A DNA stretch of 43,690 nucleotides from positions 1-43,690 of the IMG/VR virus record IMGVR_UViG_3300008107_006662. The stretch is one strand, 5' to 3'. How positions within the stretch are numbered: the first letter of the stretch is position 1; each line of letters opens with the position of its first letter. Shown here piece after piece: positions 1 to 7,543 of the stretch. The translations under genes and the position numbers were made by a program. The notes under the pieces are model-generated. The model was not told where the DNA came from, did not search any database, and saw only the letters and a list, made by a program, of their open reading frames with translations. Source of the DNA: a virus.

Positions 1-1778
1 CTTGCTGAAAATCTATACTTTGTTTTCTCTTTATTATATGAAAGATTAAATGAAGGTAAAACATCTAAATACTCTCTATTCACATTTATTTTTGTTCCAC
101 TAAAATCTGCGGTTGATACATCAAATAAATTATACTCACCTCTTAATCCGGTGTTTAATTTCCACTTACCAAATTCAGTATCATACATTGTGTAAAGAGA
201 ACCCAAATCAAAATCGGCTGTGTATCTATCCGTATTATTTGTTATCTCATCCATCATATCAATTGATTGATATCTAAATACCCTAGCATTAAATCCTCTA
301 ATCTTTTTTAAGTAACCACCACCTATTTTAATCTTACCAAATTCTTTATTTACATTTCCATTAAAAGAGTTCTCATCCATTACACTCCAAAAACGATATG
401 TATCTCTCCAAGCAGTTGTATATGGTTCGTTAGTACCTAATGATTTTGTAATAGGATTAATTCGGTAATCGGGTTGTTCTCTGAACATATAGTTATATCC
501 TACATTAAAATCTAATGTTTTAATCTTACCATCTAATTGAGAATTTATTACAACATTATTCATATGATTTGATGCGGTAGAACGAACATTTTGAACGTTA
601 TCAAAGTTATCACCATTACGAGTCAGATAGTTATCATCTGATTGATAGTTTACTAAAGTTTTCCAACTGTATCTATTCTCACCTAAATAAGTTAAGTTAA
701 GTAAACCATTTGCTGAAAATCTTTTTGTGAATAACGTATCTCTATAATCATACGCCAATTCAGTTGATGATTGATAATCAGTTCTATGAATGTAATTAGT
801 TGTATATGTGTTTCGTATTGTAGAACTGAATAGTGAGTTCCATTTACCTTTTTTAATACCAAAAGATAATCCACCATTTAGGTTAGGTATTGATTTATAT
901 TCTTCGGTTGATGGGTTGTTAAACAATTTCGTATATGCTCTTTTATCACCATTTCCACTAATACGATATTTGTAAGTAGATGGGAATGTGGAAGGGAATT
1001 TAGTAGCTTGAACTAACTTAAAATCTCTAAAAGTTGAAACCAAACCCCAACCACTTCCCAATGACATGTTGAAAAAATTATCAGATACTTCTTTTGTTGA
1101 AACTTGAATTAACCCACCAGCCCAATCACCTGGTAAGTTTGCGGATGCTGATTTTGAAACAATAATATTATCTATTAGTGCAGTTGGTATTATATCAAAT
1201 GAAAAAGCTCTTCTATCAGGTTCAGTTGATGGTAGTGGTGTTTTATTTAACCAAGCAGAATTATATCTATCAGATAATCCTCTTACCAATACAAATTTAT
1301 CATTTTGAATAGTAACACCACTTACTCTTTTAAGAGCATCTCCTAAATTTCTATCTGGTGTCTTTTTTATAAATTCAGTTGAAATACCATCTGAAACAAT
1401 ATTACTATTTCGTATAGTTCTAATTATAGAAATTTCCGTTACCTTTTGTGGTGTTGTCCTAACAACCACTTCTGATAATTGTGTTGTATTTTCTTCTAAA
1501 ATAATATCAAAATTTAAATCTGATGTTACATTTAGTTCTTTTATAAAATCTTTATATCCAACATAAGATGCTTTAATTTGATATGTGCCGGACTTTAAGA
1601 TTATTTTATATTCCGCATTTTCATTTGAAATTGTAGAAAATAAATTTCCATTTACGTCTTTAAATGTTATGTGTGAAAAATATATTTTTTCTGAATTTGA
1701 TTTGGTATTACCCGTTATTGTTACTTGAGCGAATAATGATACTGGTATTAGTAACAATAGTAAAAGAAACGTTCTCAT
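1..1778 (-). CDS. TonB-dependent outer-membrane receptor, 3'-truncated by window edge
   Basis: The reading frame is open from the ATG at 1778 to the window edge (592 codons), so the C-terminal part of the barrel is missing. A Sec signal peptide (MRTFLLLLLLLIPVSLFAQ) is followed by a CarboxypepD_reg-like beta-sandwich (about residues 20-105, with the typical YKIILKSGTYQIKASYVGYK pattern). A plug domain follows (about 110-250, including RNLGDALKRVSGV and FVLVRGLSDRYN), then the start of an outer-membrane barrel. Such proteins import large substrates across the outer membrane using TonB energy. The base composition is AT-rich like the phage genes around it, unlike the second receptor at 3489-6770. 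The terminator at 1882-1907 lies just upstream, so a private promoter is expected between 1779 and 1880; only a poor match was seen there. The substrate cannot be read from the sequence. Confidence 0.9.
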   Translation of the reverse strand, partial: MRTFLLLLLLIPVSLFAQVTITGNTKSNSEKIYFSHITFKDVNGNLFSTISNENAEYKIILKSGTYQIKASYVGYKDFIKELNVTSDLNFDIILEENTTQLSEVVVRTTPQKVTEISIIRTIRNSNIVSDGISTEFIKKTPDRNLGDALKRVSGVTIQNDKFVLVRGLSDRYNSAWLNKTPLPSTEPDRRAFSFDIIPTALIDNIIVSKSASANLPGDWAGGLIQVSTKEVSDNFFNMSLGSGWGLVSTFRDFKLVQATKFPSTFPSTYKYRISGNGDKRAYTKLFNNPSTEEYKSIPNLNGGLSFGIKKGKWNSLFSSTIRNTYTTNYIHRTDYQSSTELAYDYRDTLFTKRFSANGLLNLTYLGENRYSWKTLVNYQSDDNYLTRNGDNFDNVQNVRSTASNHMNNVVINSQLDGKIKTLDFNVGYNYMFREQPDYRINPITKSLGTNEPYTTAWRDTYRFWSVMDENSFNGNVNKEFGKIKIGGGYLKKIRGFNARVFRYQSIDMMDEITNNTDRYTADFDLGSLYTMYDTEFGKWKLNTGLRGEYNLFDVSTADFSGTKINVNREYLDVLPSFNLSYNKEKTKYRFSA

Positions 1779-1881
1779 ATAGATGTTTTAAGTTAGTTCG
1801 TAAATAAGTATGGTTGCCACTTTTCAAGTACCCCAAAACTATATTAACTAATCATTAACTTTATATCATCATTTTATTAAC

Positions 1882-1907
1882 AAAAAAACCCCCACCGAAG
1901 TGAGGGT
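1882..1907 (-). terminator. Rho-independent terminator with UUCG tetraloop
   Basis: On the minus strand an 8-bp stem (1900-1907 with 1888-1895, one U-G pair) closes a UUCG tetraloop and is followed by seven T. It ends the transcript that comes from the 37-residue gene and the CpeT/NTPase genes, separating them from the receptor gene that starts at 1778. Confidence 0.85.
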
Positions 1908-1927
1908 CTTTTTAATCGCCAATTTTC

Positions 1928-2041
1928 TTACTTTTTTAAAAATCTTTTTACAAAATTTACTAAATAAGGAAGAACAAAATATCCAACTAATGCTCCACCT
2001 AAAAAGTGGATGTTGAATACGAAATCTAAAATTGTTTGCAT
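1928..2041 (-). CDS. Small single-span membrane protein (37 aa)
   Basis: This short ORF begins at the ATG at 2041 and reads MQTILDFVFNIHFLGGALVG..., ending in a basic tail (VKRFLKK). It has one hydrophobic segment (about residues 4-29) with small residues (GGALVG) that could pack in a membrane. It sits immediately before the UUCG terminator, and a motif like the proposed late promoter (ATATTTATT on the minus strand, 2111-2103) lies about 60 bases upstream. Its position between gene and terminator supports it being real. The function is unknown; small membrane peptides of phages may act in lysis or superinfection exclusion, but nothing here shows that. Confidence 0.6.
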   Translation of the reverse strand: MQTILDFVFNIHFLGGALVGYFVLPYLVNFVKRFLKK

Positions 2042-2130
2042 TTTACTTTTCTGTTTTAGTTAATTGTAAATAACTTAATTAATAAAACAGGCGCCATTAG
2101 TAAATAAATATTCTCTAATATTATAAACCT

Positions 2131-2679
2131 CTATTGATTTAGTAGATTTAATATACTATTCACTGTATCTTTATCTACGTCTATCTCAATATATGGAATA
2201 TTATTTTTGTCCAAAGCCGATTTTATCATATTGTCCAACTCAATACTTTGTTCTAATTTTTGATAACGTTCTTTATCATTATAATCAGTATTGAGATTTC
2301 TTTTTAATATGATATTCATATTATCATAATGATTATGAATCTTTAATAACATATCATCAAATTCTTTACCATATAAACAAGATGGATATTCGGCTGAATC
2401 ATTATAGTAATCTTTATAAACCAAACTTAAAAGAATTGGTGAATCAACAACTATGTATTTTACTTTACCATATGATTTTGCTATACCTCTATGTTGATTT
2501 GCTATAACATATAATTGGTCTTTAATTGCTTCACCATTATTATCCCATGCCAATACTTTTGGAAATTCATAAGGACAATCACAACTAATATGTTTTCTTT
2601 TTAATTTATATGTTAATCCAGCAGCAATAGAAGATTTACCAATGCCGGGTCCTCCAAATAGGTTGATGATTTTGCTCAT
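2131..2679 (-). CDS. P-loop NTPase / nucleotide-kinase-like protein (AAA_28 type)
   Basis: The 182-residue protein opens with MSKIINLFGGPGIGKSS, a clean Walker A motif (G9-S16, Lys15), and carries a Walker-B-like strand YIVVDSPILLS further on. The layout resembles small phage kinases of the NadR/AAA_28 group, which phosphorylate nucleotides or nicotinamide riboside; the substrate is not evident. The start codon overlaps the TGA of the upstream CpeT-like gene (ATGA), indicating translational coupling. No signal peptide is present, so it acts in the cytoplasm although both neighbours are envelope proteins. Confidence 0.7.
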   Translation of the reverse strand: MSKIINLFGGPGIGKSSIAAGLTYKLKRKHISCDCPYEFPKVLAWDNNGEAIKDQLYVIANQHRGIAKSYGKVKYIVVDSPILLSLVYKDYYNDSAEYPSCLYGKEFDDMLLKIHNHYDNMNIILKRNLNTDYNDKERYQKLEQSIELDNMIKSALDKNNIPYIEIDVDKDTVNSILNLLNQ

Positions 2680-3293
2680 TTAGAAATCTTTTTATAAATG
2701 TAATGACCTTTACTACTACCCCACACTTGCTTTCCGTTTTTATCCCATCCTCTTTCCCAACTATGTATTTTATTTTTATAGACCATAAAATCAGTAGTAG
2801 TATAAGATGAACCTCTAAAAGTTGCTATACAATTTGTATCATTTGTTTTACCACCATATACACCTTTAAGAATTGGATATGCAACAGTAGTTATTTCTAA
2901 ATCACAACCGGGCTTTAGATAAATATCTTTTGATGTTATTGATTTAATTGATTTTGGATTGAAATAAGAAAAGTTTTCTTGATTTTTTATATAGTAAATT
3001 CTTTGTAGTATTTTACCATCAACGATAGCTAATTGATAAACTCTTTGGCGGTATGGTTTATAATATAAAAACTCACCCTGTTCGGTGTAAACCCAATAGA
3101 TACCATTTTTATCTTTTCTAATTAGTTTTGTGTAAACTCTTACATTATCAAATGTAGTATCTAACTTAGATTGCTCTTCAGTTGAAAATACTCCTGTAAT
3201 TCTTTTTGTGTAATCTCTAAGATTTTTATTTGTCATCTGTCCAAATGATATTGTGGACATGAATACAAATATAATTAATAATAATTTTTTCAT
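2676..3293 (-). CDS. Exported CpeT/CpcT-family protein
   Basis: A Sec signal peptide (MKKLLLIIFVFMSTISFGQ) precedes about 185 residues carrying the landmarks of the CpeT/CpcT (DUF1001) fold: a GVFSTEEQSK start, WVYTEQGEF, PYRQRVYQL, a GCDLEI motif, GKTNDTNC...FRGSSYTTT, and the closing WERGWDKNGKQVWGSSKGHY. In cyanobacteria and cyanophages, CpeT/CpcT proteins are bilin lyases that attach chromophores to phycobiliproteins. Bacteroidota also have exported homologues of unknown role, and the signal peptide suggests this copy is of that kind. It is encoded between a 35-residue ORF and the NTPase in one minus-strand operon driven by the promoter at 3408-3438. A chromophore-lyase function is not implied for this host. 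Confidence 0.8.
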   Translation of the reverse strand: MKKLLLIIFVFMSTISFGQMTNKNLRDYTKRITGVFSTEEQSKLDTTFDNVRVYTKLIRKDKNGIYWVYTEQGEFLYYKPYRQRVYQLAIVDGKILQRIYYIKNQENFSYFNPKSIKSITSKDIYLKPGCDLEITTVAYPILKGVYGGKTNDTNCIATFRGSSYTTTDFMVYKNKIHSWERGWDKNGKQVWGSSKGHYIYKKISK

Positions 3294-3294
3294 A

Positions 3295-3402
3295 TTAAAA
3301 TTTCCCCCATTGTGAGTGTTTGTTTTTATATTCTTCAGCCATTTTAAATCCTAAAAGGATATCACTAAAGAATTTACGGATTTTAGTAAATATTTTTTTC
3401 AT
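3295..3402 (-). CDS. Small basic protein (35 aa)
   Basis: This short ORF reads MKKIFTKIRKFFSDILLGFK followed by a polar tail ending in SQWGKF. The N-terminal half is an amphipathic, basic helix. The stop codon lies one base before the ATG of the CpeT-like gene, so the two are probably co-translated. The ATG lies only five bases after the -7 box of the promoter at 3408-3438, so the mRNA may be leaderless or nearly so. The function is unknown. Its tight placement between promoter and operon supports it being a gene. Confidence 0.6.
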   Translation of the reverse strand: MKKIFTKIRKFFSDILLGFKMAEEYKNKHSQWGKF

Positions 3403-3407
3403 AGTTG

Positions 3408-3438
3408 TAAAGATACGAAATTTTTAGTTAAAAGCAAA
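3408..3438 (-). promoter_or_regulatory. Bacteroidota-type promoter for the CpeT/NTPase operon
   Basis: On the minus strand TTTG (3438-3435) is followed after 19 bases by TATCTTTA (3415-3408), matching the Bacteroidota -33 TTTG / -7 TAnnTTTG pattern. The -33 box overlaps the tail of the terminator for the Oar gene, so one transcript unit ends where the next begins. Confidence 0.6.
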
Positions 3439-3466
3439 ATAAAGGGGATATATTTCAATCCCCCTT
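3437..3466 (-). terminator. Terminator of the Oar-like receptor gene
   Basis: On the minus strand GGGGAT...ATCCCC forms a 6-bp stem (3463-3458 with 3449-3444) with an 8-base loop, followed by TTTATTTT. It lies about 20 bases after the receptor's stop codon. Confidence 0.75.
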
Positions 3467-3488
3467 ATAATTTATTTTTTGTAGAATA

Positions 3489-6400
3489 TTATCTACCAAA
3501 TGTATAGCGAATACCTAACTGAGCTGTCCATACATCGAATACTGAAGAGTTTCTTTGATATGTATCTCTTGCTAAGATTGTACTACCATCTGCAAGTTTT
3601 TGTGTAGATAGAGTGTAAACAGGTTCTCCATTAACAGTTGATTTATAGTTCAACAATGCTGGAGCTGTTGCTCTTTGAGATACACCCCAATTGTCATTTA
3701 ACATATTTCCAAAATTAAGGATATCAAAACGAATTTGGAAAGCGTTTCTTTCACCTTTAATTTTAACGAAAACATCCTGAGCAATTGATAGGTCAAATCT
3801 ATGTAGGTATGGAAGAATACTTCCGTTTCTTTCTGCATATTGACCTCTACGAGTTGAAAGATAATCATCTTGCGAAATGAATGCATCAAATGCTGCTTGT
3901 TGTTGAGCCGCAGTAAATGTCACACCACTTGTTGTGAAATCTTCGAACTTAATATCTGAACCTTTTGTTGGTACAAAAATTAATTCATTATCTCTAACTC
4001 TATCTCCGTTCATATCGCCTGCTATGAAATAAGAAAATGGATTTGATTGTTGTCCTACATATCCTAAAGTAAATGTAGTAGCACCACCATATTTCTTACC
4101 ATAATCCAATCGGTATCCTAGCAAACCTACAAAACGATTCTTAACTAAGAAATCAGAAATTGAAAGGTCTAAGTTATTGTTACCATTTACTGAACGAGCA
4201 GATTGCCAGCTACCACTTGCGATAGAACCAGCACTCATATAGTCTTGAGCATTTGCGGTAGTCCAAGCAAATGAACCCCACATACCATTAGAAATTGGTT
4301 TTTCTAATTTCAATGTAAGTGAGTTGTTAAATGCGCCATTTTTTGTTGTAAGAACGGCAGCCATAGAAACATTATCATTTACTCTTACACCAGCATCAGT
4401 ACCTGCAAATCTTACTCTTTTGTCAACACCTGAAAAGTTTCCAACTGAAGCATCTAAGTTTGCGTTATAATAATGAACTGCGTTAATAGTTTTATTAAAT
4501 AGAACTTCCGCACTTGCTACTAAACCTAACCAAGGTAACTTTTGGTCAACTGCCAAATTGTTTTTCCAAACTTGTGGCATTTTGTAGTTAGGGTCAGTTA
4601 ATGCTAAATCAAATGTTGAAGGTAATGTTGGAGTTGATGGTACAAAATATTGATTAGGATTTGCGGTGAATCCATATTGTGATGCCGCTGAACCACTTAC
4701 ATCAATAAATCCTGTCAACACACCATTGTTACCAATTTGATTAGATAAGAATACATAAGGAGGTCTACCGGTAAAGATACCACTACCACCTCTGATTTGT
4801 GTTTTCTTTTCACCCTTTACATCATAGTTAAATCCGAAACGAGGTTCAAATAGAACTTGTGTTTTAGGCATTGTACCTGTATTCCATTTTTCACCACCTG
4901 CAAAAGTCATAGCGGTGATTACTTTGTTTTCCAATGCTGTATTTTCAAAATCAATAATGTTTGTTCTCACACCAAAAGTTAATTTTAAATCTTTCGTTGC
5001 ATTGTATTCATCCTGCAAATAGAAATCCAAACGATTTGTTTTCAACACTTGCATTGGTTCTTCACCGCCTGGTAATGCTGAATAACGTAGTTGGAATCTA
5101 GAAGGTGCTAACGTAGAAGGTCTACCACCATTAGCAATTGATTGTCTTGCTGCTGCATAAAAATCATTCAAGCTATTAAAGATGTAAACACCATTAGAAG
5201 CTGGGTAGAATAGGTTGTTAGATTGATACTTTTGGAAATTGAAACCACCAACCAAAGTATGTTTTTCAAAATACTTAGTAATGTTGTTAGTAACATTAAA
5301 TGTCCAATAATCTAATTTATTACCAGGAGTAAACGGGTCCATGCCTACGGATGTGTAAGTTGCTGAACCTTCTCTGATATCAATAGTTGGGAACATAGGA
5401 CTCATATAAGCTCTATCTTCAATTTGCTTATCATAAGAAACGATTAAGTTGTTATGAAGTGTGTTAGAGATTTTAGAGTTCAATTCCAATACTGCTGAAC
5501 GAGTGTTGTCCTGAATAATATAACCACTATTCTGAAAACTCATTGCGTTGAATTGAGTTGTTCTATTACCAGCACCAGCTGATTGAGAGTTTGAAATATT
5601 AATCTCCGCAGATGAATTGTGGTGAACATAACGAGCAGTTAATTTGTTCTTATCGTTAATATTCCAATCAGTTCTAATCAAAAACTTTTTAGATGTGTTA
5701 TCATTAGAATATCCTTCAAACGGACCGGTTTCATAACCCAAACTATCTTTCATAAATTTAGATAGCTTAACCATATCAGCGTACTTAACACGGCTGATTT
5801 GTGAACCAGTCAATGGAGAACCATCCGAAATCCAAGTTGTACCAGGTTCGGTTCTTACGATATCTTCATAGTTACCAAAGATAAACAATTTGTTTTTAAT
5901 AATTGGTGCACCCAAACGGAAACCTTGTACTTTTTCATTAAATTGTGAAGCAGTAACTGGTACACCATAAGCTGAATTACCAACATACGTTGAACTATTA
6001 TTTCTTTGTGTTTGATAAACCGAACCCTCTACTTTATTAGTACCTGAACGAGTTACGGCATTAATACCAGCACCCGTAAAACCACTTTGACGAATATCAA
6101 ATGGAGCAACGTTTACTTGCAATTGGTCAATCGCATCTAATGAAATTGCCGAAGCACCAGTTCTACCACCGGCTTGTGCGGATGAGCCCAAACCAAAGTT
6201 GTTATTAAACTGAGAACCATCAATTGTAAAGTTATTCAAACGAGAGTCTTGTGCTCCGAATGAACGACCATCACCAAATGGATTGTACTTAGTAATCCCA
6301 TCAATAGTTCTAGCACCAGTGATTGGAATTGTACTTAATTCTCTACGTGAAAATTGTTGAGTTGCTCCAGTTCTTTCTTTAGAAAAAGTCCCGTTTTTTT

Positions 6401-6770
6401 GAGCGGATACAACAACTTCTGTCAAAGCAGTTGCTTCTTCAATCATCAAAAACTCAACATTGGTAGAGTTACCTAATTGAGTGTTGATTTCTTTTAGTTC
6501 TGCTTTTTTGTAACCAACGAATCTTGCATGAAGTGTGTAAGGTCCGCCCGGTCTAACTGCTGGAATCGTAAACACACCAGACTTATTGGTAACAGACGTA
6601 TACTGTGTACCCGTTGGTTCGTGTGTTACGTGAACAGTTGCGCCAGGCAGTAATTCACCCTTCTGGTCCTTCACAATACCAGAAATGGTCGAGGTTGTAA
6701 TTTGCGCAAACCCCGAAATCGCAGTCATTACCATAAGTAATAACACTAATCCTGCTTTTTTCATACGCAT
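3489..6770 (-). CDS. Oar-like TonB-dependent outer-membrane receptor, complete
   Basis: The 1093-residue protein starts with a Sec signal peptide (about residues 1-22), then a carboxypeptidase-regulatory-like domain (about 25-110, with TISGIVKDQKGELLPGATV). A plug follows (about 115-250, with RTIDGITKYNPFGDGRSFGA and LNNFTIDGSQFNNNFGLGS), then a long barrel ending in LGIRYTFGR, close to the terminal aromatic signature of outer-membrane proteins. The layout and length are those of Oar/SusC-like receptors of Bacteroidota. The start could be the first or third codon (ATGCGTATG). The region is visibly richer in G+C than its neighbours (30 of 60 bases at 6541-6600 and 26 of 60 at 5101-5160 by hand count, against 17 of 60 at 541-600 in the other receptor), suggesting later acquisition from a host. 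A terminator-like hairpin sits upstream in the leader. Confidence 0.92.
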   Translation of the reverse strand: MRMKKAGLVLLLMVMTAISGFAQITTSTISGIVKDQKGELLPGATVHVTHEPTGTQYTSVTNKSGVFTIPAVRPGGPYTLHARFVGYKKAELKEINTQLGNSTNVEFLMIEEATALTEVVVSAQKNGTFSKERTGATQQFSRRELSTIPITGARTIDGITKYNPFGDGRSFGAQDSRLNNFTIDGSQFNNNFGLGSSAQAGGRTGASAISLDAIDQLQVNVAPFDIRQSGFTGAGINAVTRSGTNKVEGSVYQTQRNNSSTYVGNSAYGVPVTASQFNEKVQGFRLGAPIIKNKLFIFGNYEDIVRTEPGTTWISDGSPLTGSQISRVKYADMVKLSKFMKDSLGYETGPFEGYSNDNTSKKFLIRTDWNINDKNKLTARYVHHNSSAEINISNSQSAGAGNRTTQFNAMSFQNSGYIIQDNTRSAVLELNSKISNTLHNNLIVSYDKQIEDRAYMSPMFPTIDIREGSATYTSVGMDPFTPGNKLDYWTFNVTNNITKYFEKHTLVGGFNFQKYQSNNLFYPASNGVYIFNSLNDFYAAARQSIANGGRPSTLAPSRFQLRYSALPGGEEPMQVLKTNRLDFYLQDEYNATKDLKLTFGVRTNIIDFENTALENKVITAMTFAGGEKWNTGTMPKTQVLFEPRFGFNYDVKGEKKTQIRGGSGIFTGRPPYVFLSNQIGNNGVLTGFIDVSGSAASQYGFTANPNQYFVPSTPTLPSTFDLALTDPNYKMPQVWKNNLAVDQKLPWLGLVASAEVLFNKTINAVHYYNANLDASVGNFSGVDKRVRFAGTDAGVRVNDNVSMAAVLTTKNGAFNNSLTLKLEKPISNGMWGSFAWTTANAQDYMSAGSIASGSWQSARSVNGNNNLDLSISDFLVKNRFVGLLGYRLDYGKKYGGATTFTLGYVGQQSNPFSYFIAGDMNGDRVRDNELIFVPTKGSDIKFEDFTTSGVTFTAAQQQAAFDAFISQDDYLSTRRGQYAERNGSILPYLHRFDLSIAQDVFVKIKGERNAFQIRFDILNFGNMLNDNWGVSQRATAPALLNYKSTVNGEPVYTLSTQKLADGSTILARDTYQRNSSVFDVWTAQLGIRYTFGR

Positions 6771-6803
6771 TTGTTTTTGTTTTAAAATTGAAACATATTA
6801 AAA

Positions 6804-6833
6804 TAAAAAATGCTCGATTATTAGGTCGAGCAT
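6804..6833 (-). terminator. Terminator/attenuator hairpin in the leader of the Oar gene
   Basis: A perfect 8-bp inverted repeat (ATGCTCGA at 6810-6817, TCGAGCAT at 6826-6833, 8-base loop) is followed on the minus strand by six T. It stands between the promoter at 7038-7069 and the receptor start at 6770. No good promoter was found between hairpin and start, so read-through or attenuation may set receptor expression. Confidence 0.75.
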
Positions 6834-7003
6834 TTAATTGTTAAAAATTTAGTAAAAACCAAATTTCTAATATTTTTAGTAAAGGATTCCGTTATGTATG
6901 ATGAATAGGTTAGTTGACGCCTATTATATCGGTAGGATACCGATTCAGTAAGAATATCAAGTAACATATTTGTTCGATTCATAGAGGTGTTATCTTTACT
7001 CAT
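6821..7003 (-). CDS. Possible 60-aa leader peptide upstream of the Oar gene
   Basis: The ORF begins MSKDNTSMNRTNMLLDILTE and ends inside the loop of the terminator hairpin at 6804-6833. It is bracketed by a strong promoter 35 bases upstream and that hairpin, so a short transcript is very likely. Whether the peptide is made, or the unit is a small RNA or attenuator leader, cannot be settled here. The sequence is polar, rich in Asn, Thr, Ser and Arg, with no domain that I recognise. The coding pattern is not convincing on its own, so confidence is low. Confidence 0.35.
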   Translation of the reverse strand: MSKDNTSMNRTNMLLDILTESVSYRYNRRQLTYSSYITESFTKNIRNLVFTKFLTIKCST

Positions 7004-7037
7004 CCAAAATAAATAGATGATTTTTCTAAAATTTTAA

Positions 7038-7069
7038 CAAATATACGAAAAAAAAATGTAAATTCCAAA
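7038..7069 (-). promoter_or_regulatory. Bacteroidota-type promoter driving the minus-strand block
   Basis: On the minus strand TTTGGAA (from 7069) is separated by 20 bases from TATATTTG (7045-7038), preceded by TCG exactly as in the plus-strand promoters of this window. It fires toward the short ORF and the Oar-like receptor and is divergent to the promoter at 7133. Confidence 0.8.
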
Positions 7070-7081
7070 TTATATTTCTGC

Positions 7082-7099
7082 TAAGTTATTGATAATCAA
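7082..7099. repeat. 18-bp motif, inverted copy of 12506-12523
   Basis: TAAGTTATTGATAATCAA is the exact reverse complement of the bases at 12506-12523. It lies between the two divergent promoters. The core TTGATTATCAA is itself a palindrome, so it may be a binding site for a dimeric regulator; it may also be a common Bacteroidota upstream element. Confidence 0.5.
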
Positions 7100-7132
7100 T
7101 ACGAAAAAAATATTGAAAAAACAAACAAAAAG

Positions 7133-7164
7133 CTTGGAAATTTGGAATTTTATTCGTATATTTA
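7133..7164 (+). promoter_or_regulatory. Bacteroidota-type promoter for the helicase operon
   Basis: CTTGGAAA (TTG at 7134-7136) is followed after 20 bases by TATATTTA (7157-7164) preceded by TCG. The predicted start of transcription is near 7170, shortly before the ATG at 7189. Confidence 0.75.
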
Positions 7165-7188
7165 CATAGTAATAAAGAAATCAAAGTT

Positions 7189-7536
7189 ATGAGACAAACT
7201 GAACAAAAAGCATTGGATTATTTGAAGAGTAACCCAATTGTAGCTGGATTTATTGAAAAATTGGATAAAGAACGTAAAGAGTATTACGAAAGAGCCAATA
7301 TGCCAAACCAATACAAACCCGTAGTTGTTGAAGTTGGTAATAAATTCATCAGAATATGGCATGGTACATCTTGTTGGGGATTTATCAGTAGAGTTGATGG
7401 TGATTTAAAAGGTTCACCTATTAAGAAAGGTGATTTGTTAAAAGCCGCAACTTGGAAAGCGCCAGCAAAGCACGCTAGAGGTAATATTATCGATGGTACT
7501 GCTCGCTATGGGGTGTATGGGCCGGAATATTTATAA
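7189..7536 (+). CDS. Conserved-looking phage protein of unknown function (115 aa)
   Basis: The protein begins with a helical, charged segment (about residues 1-38, KALDYLKSNPIVAGFIEKLD...KEYYERA) and continues with a compact part containing VVEVGNKFIRIWHGTSCWGF. The tail is rich in Gly and basic residues (HARGNIIDGTARYGVYG). No family is recognised. It is the first gene after the plus-strand promoter, about 18 bases from the predicted transcription start, and is followed seven bases later by the helicase gene. First position in an early operon fits a small host-interacting or DNA-associated protein, but that is only inference. Confidence 0.75.
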   Translation: MRQTEQKALDYLKSNPIVAGFIEKLDKERKEYYERANMPNQYKPVVVEVGNKFIRIWHGTSCWGFISRVDGDLKGSPIKKGDLLKAATWKAPAKHARGNIIDGTARYGVYGPEYL

Positions 7537-7543
7537 ATTATAA

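Noticed and set aside
692-877. Short minus-strand ORF within the first TonB receptor
   Set aside because: It lies in another frame of the continuous receptor frame, which has a signal peptide and plug motifs; it is a shadow.
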